Positions 46,246 to 55,329 are shown, counted from the first letter of the stretch. The stretch is 64,000 nt of DNA from Vibrio quintilis (GCF_024529975.1 NZ_AP024897.1:2418001-2482000), one strand, 5' to 3'. Notes: generated by a model from the letters alone, not told the origin. Program-made: numbers and translations.

Positions 46246-47247
46246 TTAAGCAGGCTCGAAAATATTCAGCTCAGGCCCCGTGGCAGGAATATGTTCTTCC
46301 CGCTGCCAGACAATAATTTCATCCAGCTTCTTCGCGTAGTCGTCATCCGTCATCTCCCGCCAGTAAGTCGGGTTGCGTCCGGTTTTTTTATCATGGGCGA
46401 CAGTGGTTTCATCCTGCTCACGAAAAGGCTCTAGTATCGGAATATCGGGTAAAGGCTGGCTAACATCCATATATTGCTGAATCATATTCCACACCCGGGC
46501 ATACTCTTCCTGCGACAAATGCACCCCACACATCGAACCAATATCTATCGCGCCTTCATTGTAATCATGATAACGGTGCACCAACTTCAGGTGATGACTC
46601 AGCAATCCCTGATGGTTGGGATTACTCATCAGAATACAGTCAAATTCCAGAAATGGATGACTGAAAATGACCCGGTTACCTTTACCATATAAAGTGACCA
46701 TCCCGGTTTCACGGCTCAGGGTAAAACGTTTTCGGGCAAAAAGAGAAAGGTGCTCAATTCTAAAAAACTTATCTACAATACCGTTCACCAGCCATTTAGG
46801 GCCGTTAAAGAGACACATCGGGGTATAAACAACAAGAGCTGGAAGAGTGACATACAGTAAAAAGTGTGAAACTGCATAAATTGCTCCCTCTAGTCCATGT
46901 GAACCAAATAAAGGGAGTAAGCAAAGAGCAACACCTATAGGTGTAATAAAATACATAACAGTCTTCGCTAACCCCGCCATAAATAAATAAAGCCCCAACC
47001 ATCCAGTAAAAGTGTAGGGCTCTAATCTTTTATGATTCCAGTACAAATCCATACCCACTTCAGCACTGTTATCATGTACCGATGATTTGTATCCTCTGAT
47101 CACGGAAGTCGCAATACTGTTAGGGTCTGACCGTGTATGGGTAAACATCTTTCCCCGCCGGTAAAGGCTTTCATACCAGCTGCTTTTACCAGGTCTGGAC
47201 TGTGGGGAGAAATCTCGACTGTTATATGCGCCGGATTGATAAGCCAT
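46246..47247 (-). CDS. I2: putative T6SS immunity membrane protein, class A
   Basis: 333 residues from MAYQSGAYNS, preceded by AGGAGTAACCCCC. The segment around the membrane helices (KTVMYFITPIGVALCLLPLF, AVSHFLLYVTLPALVVYTPM) is unlike I1 and I3, while the head and tail are class A. The preceding 57 bp encode the end of a T1-like toxin, so this gene once stood behind a toxin copy. A longer frame to 47382 would read through that remnant and is rejected. Confidence 0.73.
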   Translation of the reverse strand: MAYQSGAYNSRDFSPQSRPGKSSWYESLYRRGKMFTHTRSDPNSIATSVIRGYKSSVHDNSAEVGMDLYWNHKRLEPYTFTGWLGLYLFMAGLAKTVMYFITPIGVALCLLPLFGSHGLEGAIYAVSHFLLYVTLPALVVYTPMCLFNGPKWLVNGIVDKFFRIEHLSLFARKRFTLSRETGMVTLYGKGNRVIFSHPFLEFDCILMSNPNHQGLLSHHLKLVHRYHDYNEGAIDIGSMCGVHLSQEEYARVWNMIQQYMDVSQPLPDIPILEPFREQDETTVAHDKKTGRNPTYWREMTDDDYAKKLDEIIVWQREEHIPATGPELNIFEPA

Positions 47248-47258
47248 GGGGGTTACTC

Positions 47259-47315
47259 CTATTCTTCTTTTATTTTGGGCAGCAGGCAGTGGATCCAGCT
47301 CTGGTCGCCCGATGC
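47259..47315 (-). pseudogene. Toxin C-terminal tail remnant before I2
   Basis: The frame ASGDQSWIHCLLPKIKEE then TAG matches the T1 C-terminus (GDQSWIHSQLPKIKEE). It stops 9 bp before the I2 start. Only these 18 codons of the former toxin copy remain. Confidence 0.85.
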
Positions 47316-47327
47316 TATTCCCTCCTG

Positions 47328-47375
47328 AATTTGCTCCCACAAACTCTGGCGTAGCTTTATGATGCGCTAAAAGGT
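47328..47375. repeat. Partial intercistronic repeat
   Basis: GCTCCCACAAACTCTGGCGT followed by AGCTTTATGATGCG matches the right half of the intercistronic unit. It adjoins the toxin tail remnant. Confidence 0.6.
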
Positions 47376-47391
47376 CTTTCAATTTCAGTCA

Positions 47392-47600
47392 CATCTCCGT
47401 TCGCGCATCAGTGACTCTTTTTGCGCTGCCAAAAAGACTCACGAGAAAAAGGCAGCCCCATATCGCATTGATCCTGATGTATCTTCGGTCCATCACATGA
47501 AAATCGCTACACGATTCGATTCGCATCCCTGCTCAACGAATCTGAAAATTCTTCCTGAATTTTCTCCGCTCTGGCTTGTGGCAAACATCAGGATGCGATG
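47392..47600. repeat. Dispersed tandem-hairpin repeat, copy 3
   Basis: Nearly identical to 44737-44958 (a few substitutions such as GAGAATCG to GAAAATCG). Contains the GATTCGCATCC...CGAATC and GAAAATTC...GAATTTTC stems. Lies between I1 and I2. Confidence 0.85.
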
Positions 47601-47623
47601 AGGGGAGTAAATCAAAACATCCG

Positions 47624-48625
47624 TTAAGCCGACTCAAAAATATTCAGCTCAGGCCCCGTGGCCGGAATATGTTCTTCCCGCTGCCAGACAATAATTTCAT
47701 CCAGCTTCTTCGCGTAGTCGTCATCCGTCATCTCCCGCCAGTAGGTCGGATTACGGCCGGTTTTTTTATCATGGGCGACAGTGGTTTCATCCTGCTCACG
47801 AAAAGGCTCTAGTATCGGAATATCGGGTAAAGGCTGGCTAACATCCATATATTGCTGAATCATATTCCACACCCGCAGGTACTCTTCCTGCGACAGGTGC
47901 ATCCCACACATCGAACCCAACCCGATGGCACCCTCATTGTAATCATGATAACGGTGCACCAGTTTCAGGTGATGACTCAGCAATCCCTGATGGTTGGGAT
48001 TACTCATCAGAATACAGTCGAACTCAATAAATGGATGACTGAATATCACCCGGTTTCCTTTACCATATAAAGTGACCATCCCGGTTTCACGGCTCAGAGT
48101 AAAACGTTTTCGGGCAAAAAAAGAAATGTTATCTTTATTGAAATATTTTGCCATGACTCCATCAGTCAACCATGATGGCCCATTAAAAAGGCACATAGGA
48201 CTGTAAATAATTAACGAAGGAAGAGCTATATACAATCCAAAGGTAGATAAAATAAGAATAGTCCCGTCTAGCCCTGCTTTACCGAATAAAGGGATAAGTG
48301 CAATTAAAACAACTAAAGGAAGAATAAATTGAAGCATTAATTTCGCTACAGCAGCCATAAAGAAATAGAACCCCAGCCATTTCACAAAAGTATAGGGTTC
48401 TAATCGCCGGTGGTTCCAGTATACATCCATTCCTACTGCAGCACTGTCACTATGTATCGACGGTTTATCATCTTCGATCACTGAAGTAGCAATACTGTTA
48501 TTGTCCGTCTGCGTGTAGGAAAAAGCCTTCCCCCGCCGGTAAAGACTCTCATACCAACCCCTTTTACCGGGCTGAGGCTGTTGGGTAAAATCTCCGCTGT
48601 TATAGGCACCCGGTTGGTAAGCCAT
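47624..48625 (-). CDS. I1: putative T6SS immunity membrane protein, class A (behind T1)
   Basis: 333 residues from MAYQPGAYNS; AGGAG overlaps the toxin stop and the ATG is 4 bp downstream of it, so it is coupled to T1. It is the best candidate for the cognate immunity protein of the only intact effector. Its membrane segment (LMLQFILPLVVLIALIPLFG ... STFGLYIALPSLIIYSPMCL) equals that of I3, while its head and post-membrane region equal I5. Two or three helices, no signal peptide, and a conserved C-terminal domain (LSRETGMVTLYGKGNRVIFS; MDVSQPLPDIPILEPFREQD). Confidence 0.8.
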   Translation of the reverse strand: MAYQPGAYNSGDFTQQPQPGKRGWYESLYRRGKAFSYTQTDNNSIATSVIEDDKPSIHSDSAAVGMDVYWNHRRLEPYTFVKWLGFYFFMAAVAKLMLQFILPLVVLIALIPLFGKAGLDGTILILSTFGLYIALPSLIIYSPMCLFNGPSWLTDGVMAKYFNKDNISFFARKRFTLSRETGMVTLYGKGNRVIFSHPFIEFDCILMSNPNHQGLLSHHLKLVHRYHDYNEGAIGLGSMCGMHLSQEEYLRVWNMIQQYMDVSQPLPDIPILEPFREQDETTVAHDKKTGRNPTYWREMTDDDYAKKLDEIIVWQREEHIPATGPELNIFESA

Positions 48626-48629
48626 ATTT

Positions 48630-51600
48630 TTACTCCTCTTTAATCTTAGGCAACTGACTGTGGATCCAACTCTGATCCCCATCATCACTGAAACCTGGTT
48701 CCCCGGCCGGGTCACCCTGTGGTTCTGCTTCATCCAGTGGGGGTAGAGGAAAGGATATATCATTGATCACAAACTGTGCACGGGCAACAAACCCCGGCTC
48801 ATAGTGATACAACTCCAGTTTCATTCCCGGTATACCAAGTACTTTGGTCTCTTTCCGGTCTGACGGAATCGTTTTGCTGTGCCGGTAACCATACAGCGTA
48901 CCATCATCTGATTGCACGGTTTTCAGCGGCGTATCATTGAAACTATCGATATTTTGCATCGTGTGTGTTCTGACAAACTCCGTGCGGCTGGCAGTATCAT
49001 GCAAGCGGCTTTTATGTTCCATGACTCCCTGACGAACATACAGACGGTCGGTCTCTTTCTGCCGGTTGAACAGTTGTGATAAGTTCGAGCGCGCCCACAG
49101 CACATGGGTCACACCGGCCTGTTGCCATTCCTCCTGAATTTCCGGAGCCATTTGAGTGTCTTTGCCCAAAGCATACATACTGATATCAAAGCGGACCAAC
49201 AGCCCCAGCAGACGCTCAAAGGCCGCATCCGGATCGTCTAAATACCGGTAATCATCACCCGGTGAATATGAGGCAAACGGGCCATTGGCCAACCAGGTCT
49301 CCAGCGGGGTATCTTTGAGGAAGATATAAAGCACTCCACCAACAATCGCAATCACAAAGGCCCATGGGCAAGCCGCAGATAAAAAGCTGCCTTCTGCCGC
49401 CAGATTACCAAGGGCAGCAAAAGTCGCTCCCACCCCAAAGGTCATCATGGCCGCGGCTGCATCCATATCATTGTTATGCTTAAGCTGGAAAGCTTCATAA
49501 ATGCCGATCGATCCGGTCAGAACATCAGCAACAAAACTGACTACAACTAACTTAGTGAATGTCAATTTTAAACCAATCGCAGAGAAGGCTCTCCCCGCCA
49601 GTTTAGAGGCGGAAATTTTAATAAATGTTTTTTTTGCAATTGCTTTGGCAAAGTGAGATTCAGCACCCAACGCCATATTGGCACTATGCGCCAGCGCGAC
49701 AGAAAAATCCAATAGTGCACTCAATACATTAGCTGCACTATGAACAATATCTTTTCCATTCAAGAGGTTTTCAAAATACTGTTTATTGGCCATCATGTTT
49801 AACACTTCAATTCCGACCATTAAACGAGGAATATTCAGCTTCTCATAAGCATCTGCAATCGCCTTACTTTTAGCATAATCCGCCAGCGTGCGTTTGGTGG
49901 CGGGTTTATTGTAAGCTTTCACCACTGCGGTGTCAGCCGGGGCGACTATCAGGGTAAAGGCACCCTTTTTACCCAGCATATCAGCACCCCCGGAGGTCTG
50001 CTTCTGCATGGCTTTCAGCGCTGCTTTGCGGTTTGAGGTCAGTACCAGTTTGCCTTCAGAATCAAACAGGCGTACAGACTTGCTCTTATTGGTATCAACA
50101 TTGTGTAACAGCTTGCGATCGGCTTCTGTCAGGCCGTTTTTCAGGCCGCCGCCTTCAACACCAATCACGACATAATTCTGTTTCACCTTCCCGGCCTCTG
50201 TCAGCTCAAGCTGACCAAAAGCAGTCGGCCCACTGGCTTTCAGAGTTGACATGATGGGAACATAGACGCTTTCCAGCGAAACACTCTGAGTCTTCGTTTT
50301 ACTCAGGGTCAGCGCAATTTCCGTGATGGCATCAAAATAATCCTTCAGAAATCCATTGACCATCCCGGCAATCCGGCGCTGGGTGGCAAATTCACCCTCT
50401 CCGTTATCTCCGGCACCTTCAGCGTAAAGCTCACCCATTTCAAATACTTCCAGCTGCTCTGGCTGAATCAGCAGGTTTTCATCCCCCCAGCGGGCCAGTC
50501 CTGCGGCTGTACACAAACCGGAACCATCGTTCTCATCCGCTTCAGCCGTATAGGCTTCATCCATCGGCACTTCGCCATTTTCCGGAAACAAGACTTCATG
50601 CAACGGGTGGCTGCGATCGTTCTCCAGCAGGCGAACCAGCTGAGAAGAATACGGATGATTGCGTTTGTAGCCCTTTTCACCAATACCCAGTGTGTCCACG
50701 GCGCTCAGTTCCATCCGCAATGCGCTCACTGCATTGCCGACAATCTTATAAGCCGCTGCGGCATTGGCGTCATCCATGGATGCAATATCTTTCAGCCATA
50801 CCGCCAGCGCTTTCTTATCCAGTGCACGGGAAAGTTTTTTCTGCAACTCATTCATCCGGGTAAACAACAGCATCCGCTCGGTCAGCCGGGTTGTCCGGCG
50901 GAAGACGCCACCCGGACTGCTGTCAAATCCTCTGTTGCCCATATATTTATGGTACTGATTTTTCGTCTCTCCCCACTTGGCCGGGATGATAAAGCGCTGC
51001 ACCAGTTCAGCCGATTTAAAGTATTTCTGAGAGGCGGCATCATTGAGCAGCACACTCATTTCACCAATCCCGGACCTGACGAGATAAGTCAGGTGTCGCA
51101 GTTCAAACAGCGGGTCATCAAATATTATTCCGCGTAATTTCCGCGCTTTGCCATCAGCCAGATAATCTCCAACACCACTGATCTGATCCCACTCTGGTGA
51201 TTCTGCCGGTCCTTCGGTGATCAATTCATTACGGGCAGTCATCCGTAACATAAAATCATACCGGTGCTTATCCTGTTTATTGGTGATTTCATTCTTATAC
51301 TGACTGACCGCGGTGGCGCCATCATCCATCGCCGCCTGAATATCCGATTTTATCTGCTCATATTCACCGGACAGCCAGCTGCCCGCCAAATCCTGACTGA
51401 AATCTTTCGGCTCTCCCAGCAGCATTTCCAGCTCCGGCTCCCGCGCGCGGACTTCTTTCAGTTCATCAAGCAGCATCGGCTCATAATCTGGTTTTTGCAT
51501 CCGGGCTTTGAGTGCATCCGGGTTGGCTTCCAGATAATTCAGCCGCGAACCACTCCACGGCACTTCTGAAAATGCAATCCGGATCTCTGTGCGTTTCCCG

Positions 51601-52319
51601 TCAGCACGGGACGGATACCAAATCTCTTTCAGGGGCTGGCCGGTCGCTTCACGCCGGGTATTGGTTTTAAAGGGCTTCCCATACCCTTCCCGGTAATTCA
51701 GTAAATGAACATCTTTAAAACACGGCAGACCGTCGTCAGTCGCGGTGACTGCGACTTCCCGCCAGATTTGGCCGTTATAGGCAATATAGAGATAACCGTT
51801 TCGGACCGGAGCCGTGCGCTCTTTATCTTTCTGGCGGCTGCCTGCAATGTTCTTATCAAACGTCGGCAACAGCGTCAGCGGTAAAAATGCCTGCACCTGA
51901 TAATTCTGATGTTTGTCCTGCCGCTTGGTATGGGTTACATTACTGAACAGTGGCAGGCGAATCGGGCCGTCTTCCCCTTCGACCTTCAGCCAGACATTAC
52001 GGTTTTCTTTTTCGTCCTTCCAGTCCCAGCTGTAAATCGTTGCGTCTTTTAATTCTTTATCCGTCTCTTTCTTGTCTTCCAGCGGCATCAGACGTTTGAT
52101 GTCATCCCCGAAAGGAATCAGATCCCACAGACTGGCTTCATCACGGGTGTGAACATGAAAGGGTTTATTCTCTTTTTTCTTGCCGAGATATTCCTGCTCC
52201 TGCATGTTATCCAGGCTGTAAAACAGAAAATCCTGCGTGGTGTCGTGAGACAGGCCGGTCACTTCAATTAAAAATAGTTTCCCGTCACAGGCTGGCCCGT
52301 TACCATTATCAATTCTCAC
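48630..52319 (-). CDS. T1: VasX-like T6SS pore-forming effector (intact)
   Basis: 1229 residues, starting at GTG that overlaps the DUF4123 stop (GTGA) with GGAG upstream. The N-terminal third resembles the VasX / BTH_I2691 effector family (VRNGYLYIAYNGQIWREVAV). Residues ~915-1005 contain three hydrophobic segments (LVVVSFVADVLTGSIGIYEA; AMMTFGVGATFAALGNLAAE; PWAFVIAIVGGVLYIFLKDT) that fit a colicin-like membrane-inserting domain. V. cholerae VasX follows a DUF4123 protein and a VgrG in the same order and kills by permeabilising the inner membrane. The gene is followed by immunity gene I1. Secretion via the VgrG tip is inferred from the operon. Confidence 0.82.
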   Translation of the reverse strand: MRIDNGNGPACDGKLFLIEVTGLSHDTTQDFLFYSLDNMQEQEYLGKKKENKPFHVHTRDEASLWDLIPFGDDIKRLMPLEDKKETDKELKDATIYSWDWKDEKENRNVWLKVEGEDGPIRLPLFSNVTHTKRQDKHQNYQVQAFLPLTLLPTFDKNIAGSRQKDKERTAPVRNGYLYIAYNGQIWREVAVTATDDGLPCFKDVHLLNYREGYGKPFKTNTRREATGQPLKEIWYPSRADGKRTEIRIAFSEVPWSGSRLNYLEANPDALKARMQKPDYEPMLLDELKEVRAREPELEMLLGEPKDFSQDLAGSWLSGEYEQIKSDIQAAMDDGATAVSQYKNEITNKQDKHRYDFMLRMTARNELITEGPAESPEWDQISGVGDYLADGKARKLRGIIFDDPLFELRHLTYLVRSGIGEMSVLLNDAASQKYFKSAELVQRFIIPAKWGETKNQYHKYMGNRGFDSSPGGVFRRTTRLTERMLLFTRMNELQKKLSRALDKKALAVWLKDIASMDDANAAAAYKIVGNAVSALRMELSAVDTLGIGEKGYKRNHPYSSQLVRLLENDRSHPLHEVLFPENGEVPMDEAYTAEADENDGSGLCTAAGLARWGDENLLIQPEQLEVFEMGELYAEGAGDNGEGEFATQRRIAGMVNGFLKDYFDAITEIALTLSKTKTQSVSLESVYVPIMSTLKASGPTAFGQLELTEAGKVKQNYVVIGVEGGGLKNGLTEADRKLLHNVDTNKSKSVRLFDSEGKLVLTSNRKAALKAMQKQTSGGADMLGKKGAFTLIVAPADTAVVKAYNKPATKRTLADYAKSKAIADAYEKLNIPRLMVGIEVLNMMANKQYFENLLNGKDIVHSAANVLSALLDFSVALAHSANMALGAESHFAKAIAKKTFIKISASKLAGRAFSAIGLKLTFTKLVVVSFVADVLTGSIGIYEAFQLKHNNDMDAAAAMMTFGVGATFAALGNLAAEGSFLSAACPWAFVIAIVGGVLYIFLKDTPLETWLANGPFASYSPGDDYRYLDDPDAAFERLLGLLVRFDISMYALGKDTQMAPEIQEEWQQAGVTHVLWARSNLSQLFNRQKETDRLYVRQGVMEHKSRLHDTASRTEFVRTHTMQNIDSFNDTPLKTVQSDDGTLYGYRHSKTIPSDRKETKVLGIPGMKLELYHYEPGFVARAQFVINDISFPLPPLDEAEPQGDPAGEPGFSDDGDQSWIHSQLPKIKEE

Positions 52320-53122
52320 AGTAACACTCCTTTTAATGCAATGGCTTCTAACTGATTCACTTTTTCTGCCTCATTCAGGCGCACGAATTGTGCTTCGCTG
52401 GTATGTGTCAATGCCGGTGGCTGGCCGGTTTTGACCGATAAGTCCCTTAACCGGTACTTCAGTGTGTCGTCTTCAATCTGGTGATGTTGACAAAAATGGC
52501 TGACTGCGTGCTGGAGCGGCCAGTCAATTGAGGCGCGCCGGTCTTGTGCCCACTGCACGATTGCCCGCTCCTGAAACATGGTTTCCAGCGCCTGCTCCTG
52601 AGACGGTTGCAGTACCCAGATATCCATATGCGGGTTGCTGGTGTAATCCCCGGCTTCCTGCCAGCATGGCGGCTCACTCAGCGTCTGGCGGTAATACACC
52701 ACCGAATACAGCCCGCCCAGCCAGCCACTGGTGACGGCATCATCAGTGCGGGAGAAAAAGTAACCGGCAATTTGCGGCTGATAGTAATGCAGCAGTCCGC
52801 GGGTCTGACCATAGTAATAAACCAGCATCCGCCAGCGCAGCTGGTCGGCCACGTCACCGGCAGAGAGAGATGCCGGAGCTGAAAAATACAGCGTGTATGC
52901 CGGTGGCAGTTGCGCCGTTAATGCATCACCGCCGCCATATTTCAGGGTGATCAACAGCGGGCTTTGTTCCATCAGGGGTTCCAGCGGTGTAGACAGATAC
53001 AACGGCTCACAGTCATGTCCGTCCAGCCACTGATACACCTGCTGGCGCAGATCGGGGGCGTCGCTGACCAGCGCATACCAGACGACCGGCTGGCCCTGAT
53101 GTTCAGCGTTCAGTTTCAGCAT
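52316..53122 (-). CDS. DUF4123 T6SS effector adaptor (Tap/VasW-like)
   Basis: 268 residues, overlapping the VgrG stop (TGATG) and the effector start. DUF4123 features are present: an N-terminal WYALVSDAPDLRQQVYQWLD, a central LRWRMLVYYYGQTRGLLHYY, and YFSRTDDAVTSGWLGGLYSV. These adaptors load a particular effector onto its VgrG, as VasW does for VasX. The tight overlap on both sides argues that all three proteins are made in fixed ratio. The orphan toxins T2 and T3 have no such gene. Confidence 0.85.
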   Translation of the reverse strand: MLKLNAEHQGQPVVWYALVSDAPDLRQQVYQWLDGHDCEPLYLSTPLEPLMEQSPLLITLKYGGGDALTAQLPPAYTLYFSAPASLSAGDVADQLRWRMLVYYYGQTRGLLHYYQPQIAGYFFSRTDDAVTSGWLGGLYSVVYYRQTLSEPPCWQEAGDYTSNPHMDIWVLQPSQEQALETMFQERAIVQWAQDRRASIDWPLQHAVSHFCQHHQIEDDTLKYRLRDLSVKTGQPPALTHTSEAQFVRLNEAEKVNQLEAIALKGVLL

Positions 53123-55329
53123 CAGGCATTCCCCTTACACGGACATTTATCGCCCAGCGGGCAGTTGTCGCTGTCGCCCGGTTTCTGGCAGGTCTGGGTC
53201 ACGGGTGTGCCCTGTTTTATGTCTGTGGCTGCCTGTTGCACCATCGCCGGTGTCACGGGGATCACCGTTGGCGTCATTGGTTTCGCCGGTGGCTTGGGCT
53301 TCTCCACATAATCCACAATCACCGCCTCAGCGCCGGTCATACCGGTGATTTCCGGTGGCACCAGCTCTTCGGGTGGCTCAAGAGCTTCAAGGATTTTCGG
53401 CATCACCGCATCTTCGCCGCCGTAACCGGAGCCGCTGCCGGCACTGCCGCCGGAGTTGAGGTTAATCGCCGGACCAACCACACTCACGCCGCCCGGATCG
53501 AGTTTGATAAAAGTGCCGCCGACTTTGACGGTAATTTCACTGCCCGCCTGAAGCACCACCGAGTTGCCGCCTTTGAGGTGCACTTCTGAGCCAGCGTCCA
53601 GCGCCATCTTGCCCGCGACTTTTTGATGGAATTCTTTATCGACGCTCACGGTGCGGTTTTTGGTGATTTTGCTGCGCTGCTCGCCTTCGATGACCAGATG
53701 ATCAGCTTTTTTGATATTACCGTACTGGTCGTTTTCGATCGTCTCGTGGCGATCGTGTTTGATATCGGTGGTTGAGTCGTTTTCAATCAGGGTTTCGATA
53801 TCTTTCTGCGCATGCAGGGAAATCTTTTCGCTGCCGGACTGATCTTCAAAACTCAGCTCGTTATAGCCTTTGCCCTGATGGGTTTGGGTCCGCAAAACGG
53901 TTTTGGTTTTATTCGCTGGCAGTGCGTACGGCGGTGTGTTACTGGCGTGGAAGGTTCTGCCGGTGACAATAGGCTGGTCCGGATCGCCGTGCAGGAAGGA
54001 GACGATGACTTCATTGCCAATACGCGGCACCGTGACCATGCCCTGCTGCGCGCCAGCCCAGCCCTGCGAGACGCGGATCCAGCAGCTACTTTTATCATCG
54101 GAGCCGTCGTAACGGTCCCACGGGAAGTGCAGTTTGACCCGGCCGTGTTCGTCGGTGTAAATCTCTTCTCCCGGCGGACCAACCACCAGCGCAATACACG
54201 GGCCATCAACTCTTGGTTTGGGCTGCGGATGGGCACGCCAGACGCTGTCTCCGGGAATTAAAGTGAACTGGTTGCTGTAGTCGGTTCCTCCGCCACTGCT
54301 GCCTTCTTCCAGCGCCTGCGGCTGGCTGCCGGTGTGAGACACCTGTACCGCCAGCCACAACCGGTTCATCGCATCGTCGTCGTGCTCTTTGACTTCAAAC
54401 CGCTGCCCGGCCTGAATTTTGGTTTCATCACTCTGGCCGCTGACGGTGTGCGCCGCGCGGCGCAGGTATTCCAGACGGATTTTGGTGAAGGCTTTGCCGT
54501 TGCCATCGTCTTTAAAGCGGCCGGGGAAGTCGAAATGCTCGTACATCTCTTCCTGATAATCCATCGCCGTGCCGTCTTCTTTTTGTGAGAAGTTGTAATC
54601 CGGTTTTTTGAAGCTGTAGTCACGCATTTCAATTGAGCTGACTTCAGACTGCTTACGCTCAGTCATCGAGGAGATATAACCATCCGGGTTCGCGCCGCCG
54701 GACAGGCAGTTGTACGGCGCTTTACCGCCCAGTTTCGGGAAGCCTTTGTCGTGGTCGGTGATCACCAGCATGTGTTTGCTGTCTTCGTGGGTGTACATGT
54801 ACATCATGCCTTCTTCAGCCGCGAGGCGGTGGAAGAACGCGAGGTCGTTTTCGCGGTACTGGACACAATATTCACGCACGGCAGGTGTGCGTTTAAGGTC
54901 AAAACAGAAGTCAGAAATCCCGATTTCGCCGAGAATAATGGAGATAATGTCCTGAGCATTTTTCTGCTGGAAAATCCGGCTGTTGCGGCGCAGGGCTAAC
55001 CGTTCAAGTGACGGCACCAAAGTGATCGAATAAAAGGTGTGGTGATGGCCGGTGTCGTGCTTATCCAGCGTGCGGATCACACCGTGAACTTTCTGCACCA
55101 CTTTGCCGTTGCGGATCACTTCCAGCAGCGCTTTGCTGTCGATGACCTTTTTTGCCGGCAGGCTACTGCTGCTGCGACTGGCTAAGTCGATGTGATAGCG
55201 GTAGCCAAAGTACGGATTGCCACTGCTGTCAACTGAGTCTGAAATGGATTCGTTACCCTGAAAACCACGCACGACGAGGGTATCGTCACTGATCCCATCG
55301 ATGGTCAGCTTAAAATTGAGTCTTCTCAT
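53122..55329 (-). CDS. vgrG: T6SS spike protein VgrG
   Basis: 735 residues. The gp27-like part (LNFKLTIDGISDDTLVVRGF, then FYSITLVPSLERLALRRNSR; DLAFFHRLAAEEGMMYMYTH) is followed by the gp5 OB fold (GPPGEEIYTDEHGRVKLHFP, WDRYDGSDDKSSCWIRVSQG) and a long beta-prism of DUF2345/gp5 repeats. The C-terminal ~110 residues are a Pro-rich extension ending in a Cys cluster (CQKPGDSDNCPLGDKCPC), which may bind metal or dock an adaptor. No hcp gene is adjacent in the window, and no enzymatic effector domain is seen. It heads the operon. Confidence 0.93.
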   Translation of the reverse strand: MRRLNFKLTIDGISDDTLVVRGFQGNESISDSVDSSGNPYFGYRYHIDLASRSSSSLPAKKVIDSKALLEVIRNGKVVQKVHGVIRTLDKHDTGHHHTFYSITLVPSLERLALRRNSRIFQQKNAQDIISIILGEIGISDFCFDLKRTPAVREYCVQYRENDLAFFHRLAAEEGMMYMYTHEDSKHMLVITDHDKGFPKLGGKAPYNCLSGGANPDGYISSMTERKQSEVSSIEMRDYSFKKPDYNFSQKEDGTAMDYQEEMYEHFDFPGRFKDDGNGKAFTKIRLEYLRRAAHTVSGQSDETKIQAGQRFEVKEHDDDAMNRLWLAVQVSHTGSQPQALEEGSSGGGTDYSNQFTLIPGDSVWRAHPQPKPRVDGPCIALVVGPPGEEIYTDEHGRVKLHFPWDRYDGSDDKSSCWIRVSQGWAGAQQGMVTVPRIGNEVIVSFLHGDPDQPIVTGRTFHASNTPPYALPANKTKTVLRTQTHQGKGYNELSFEDQSGSEKISLHAQKDIETLIENDSTTDIKHDRHETIENDQYGNIKKADHLVIEGEQRSKITKNRTVSVDKEFHQKVAGKMALDAGSEVHLKGGNSVVLQAGSEITVKVGGTFIKLDPGGVSVVGPAINLNSGGSAGSGSGYGGEDAVMPKILEALEPPEELVPPEITGMTGAEAVIVDYVEKPKPPAKPMTPTVIPVTPAMVQQAATDIKQGTPVTQTCQKPGDSDNCPLGDKCPCKGNA

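Noticed and set aside
46004..46249. 81-codon frame between I2 and I3
   Set aside because: It crosses the toxin remnant and hairpin region without homology to any protein I know.
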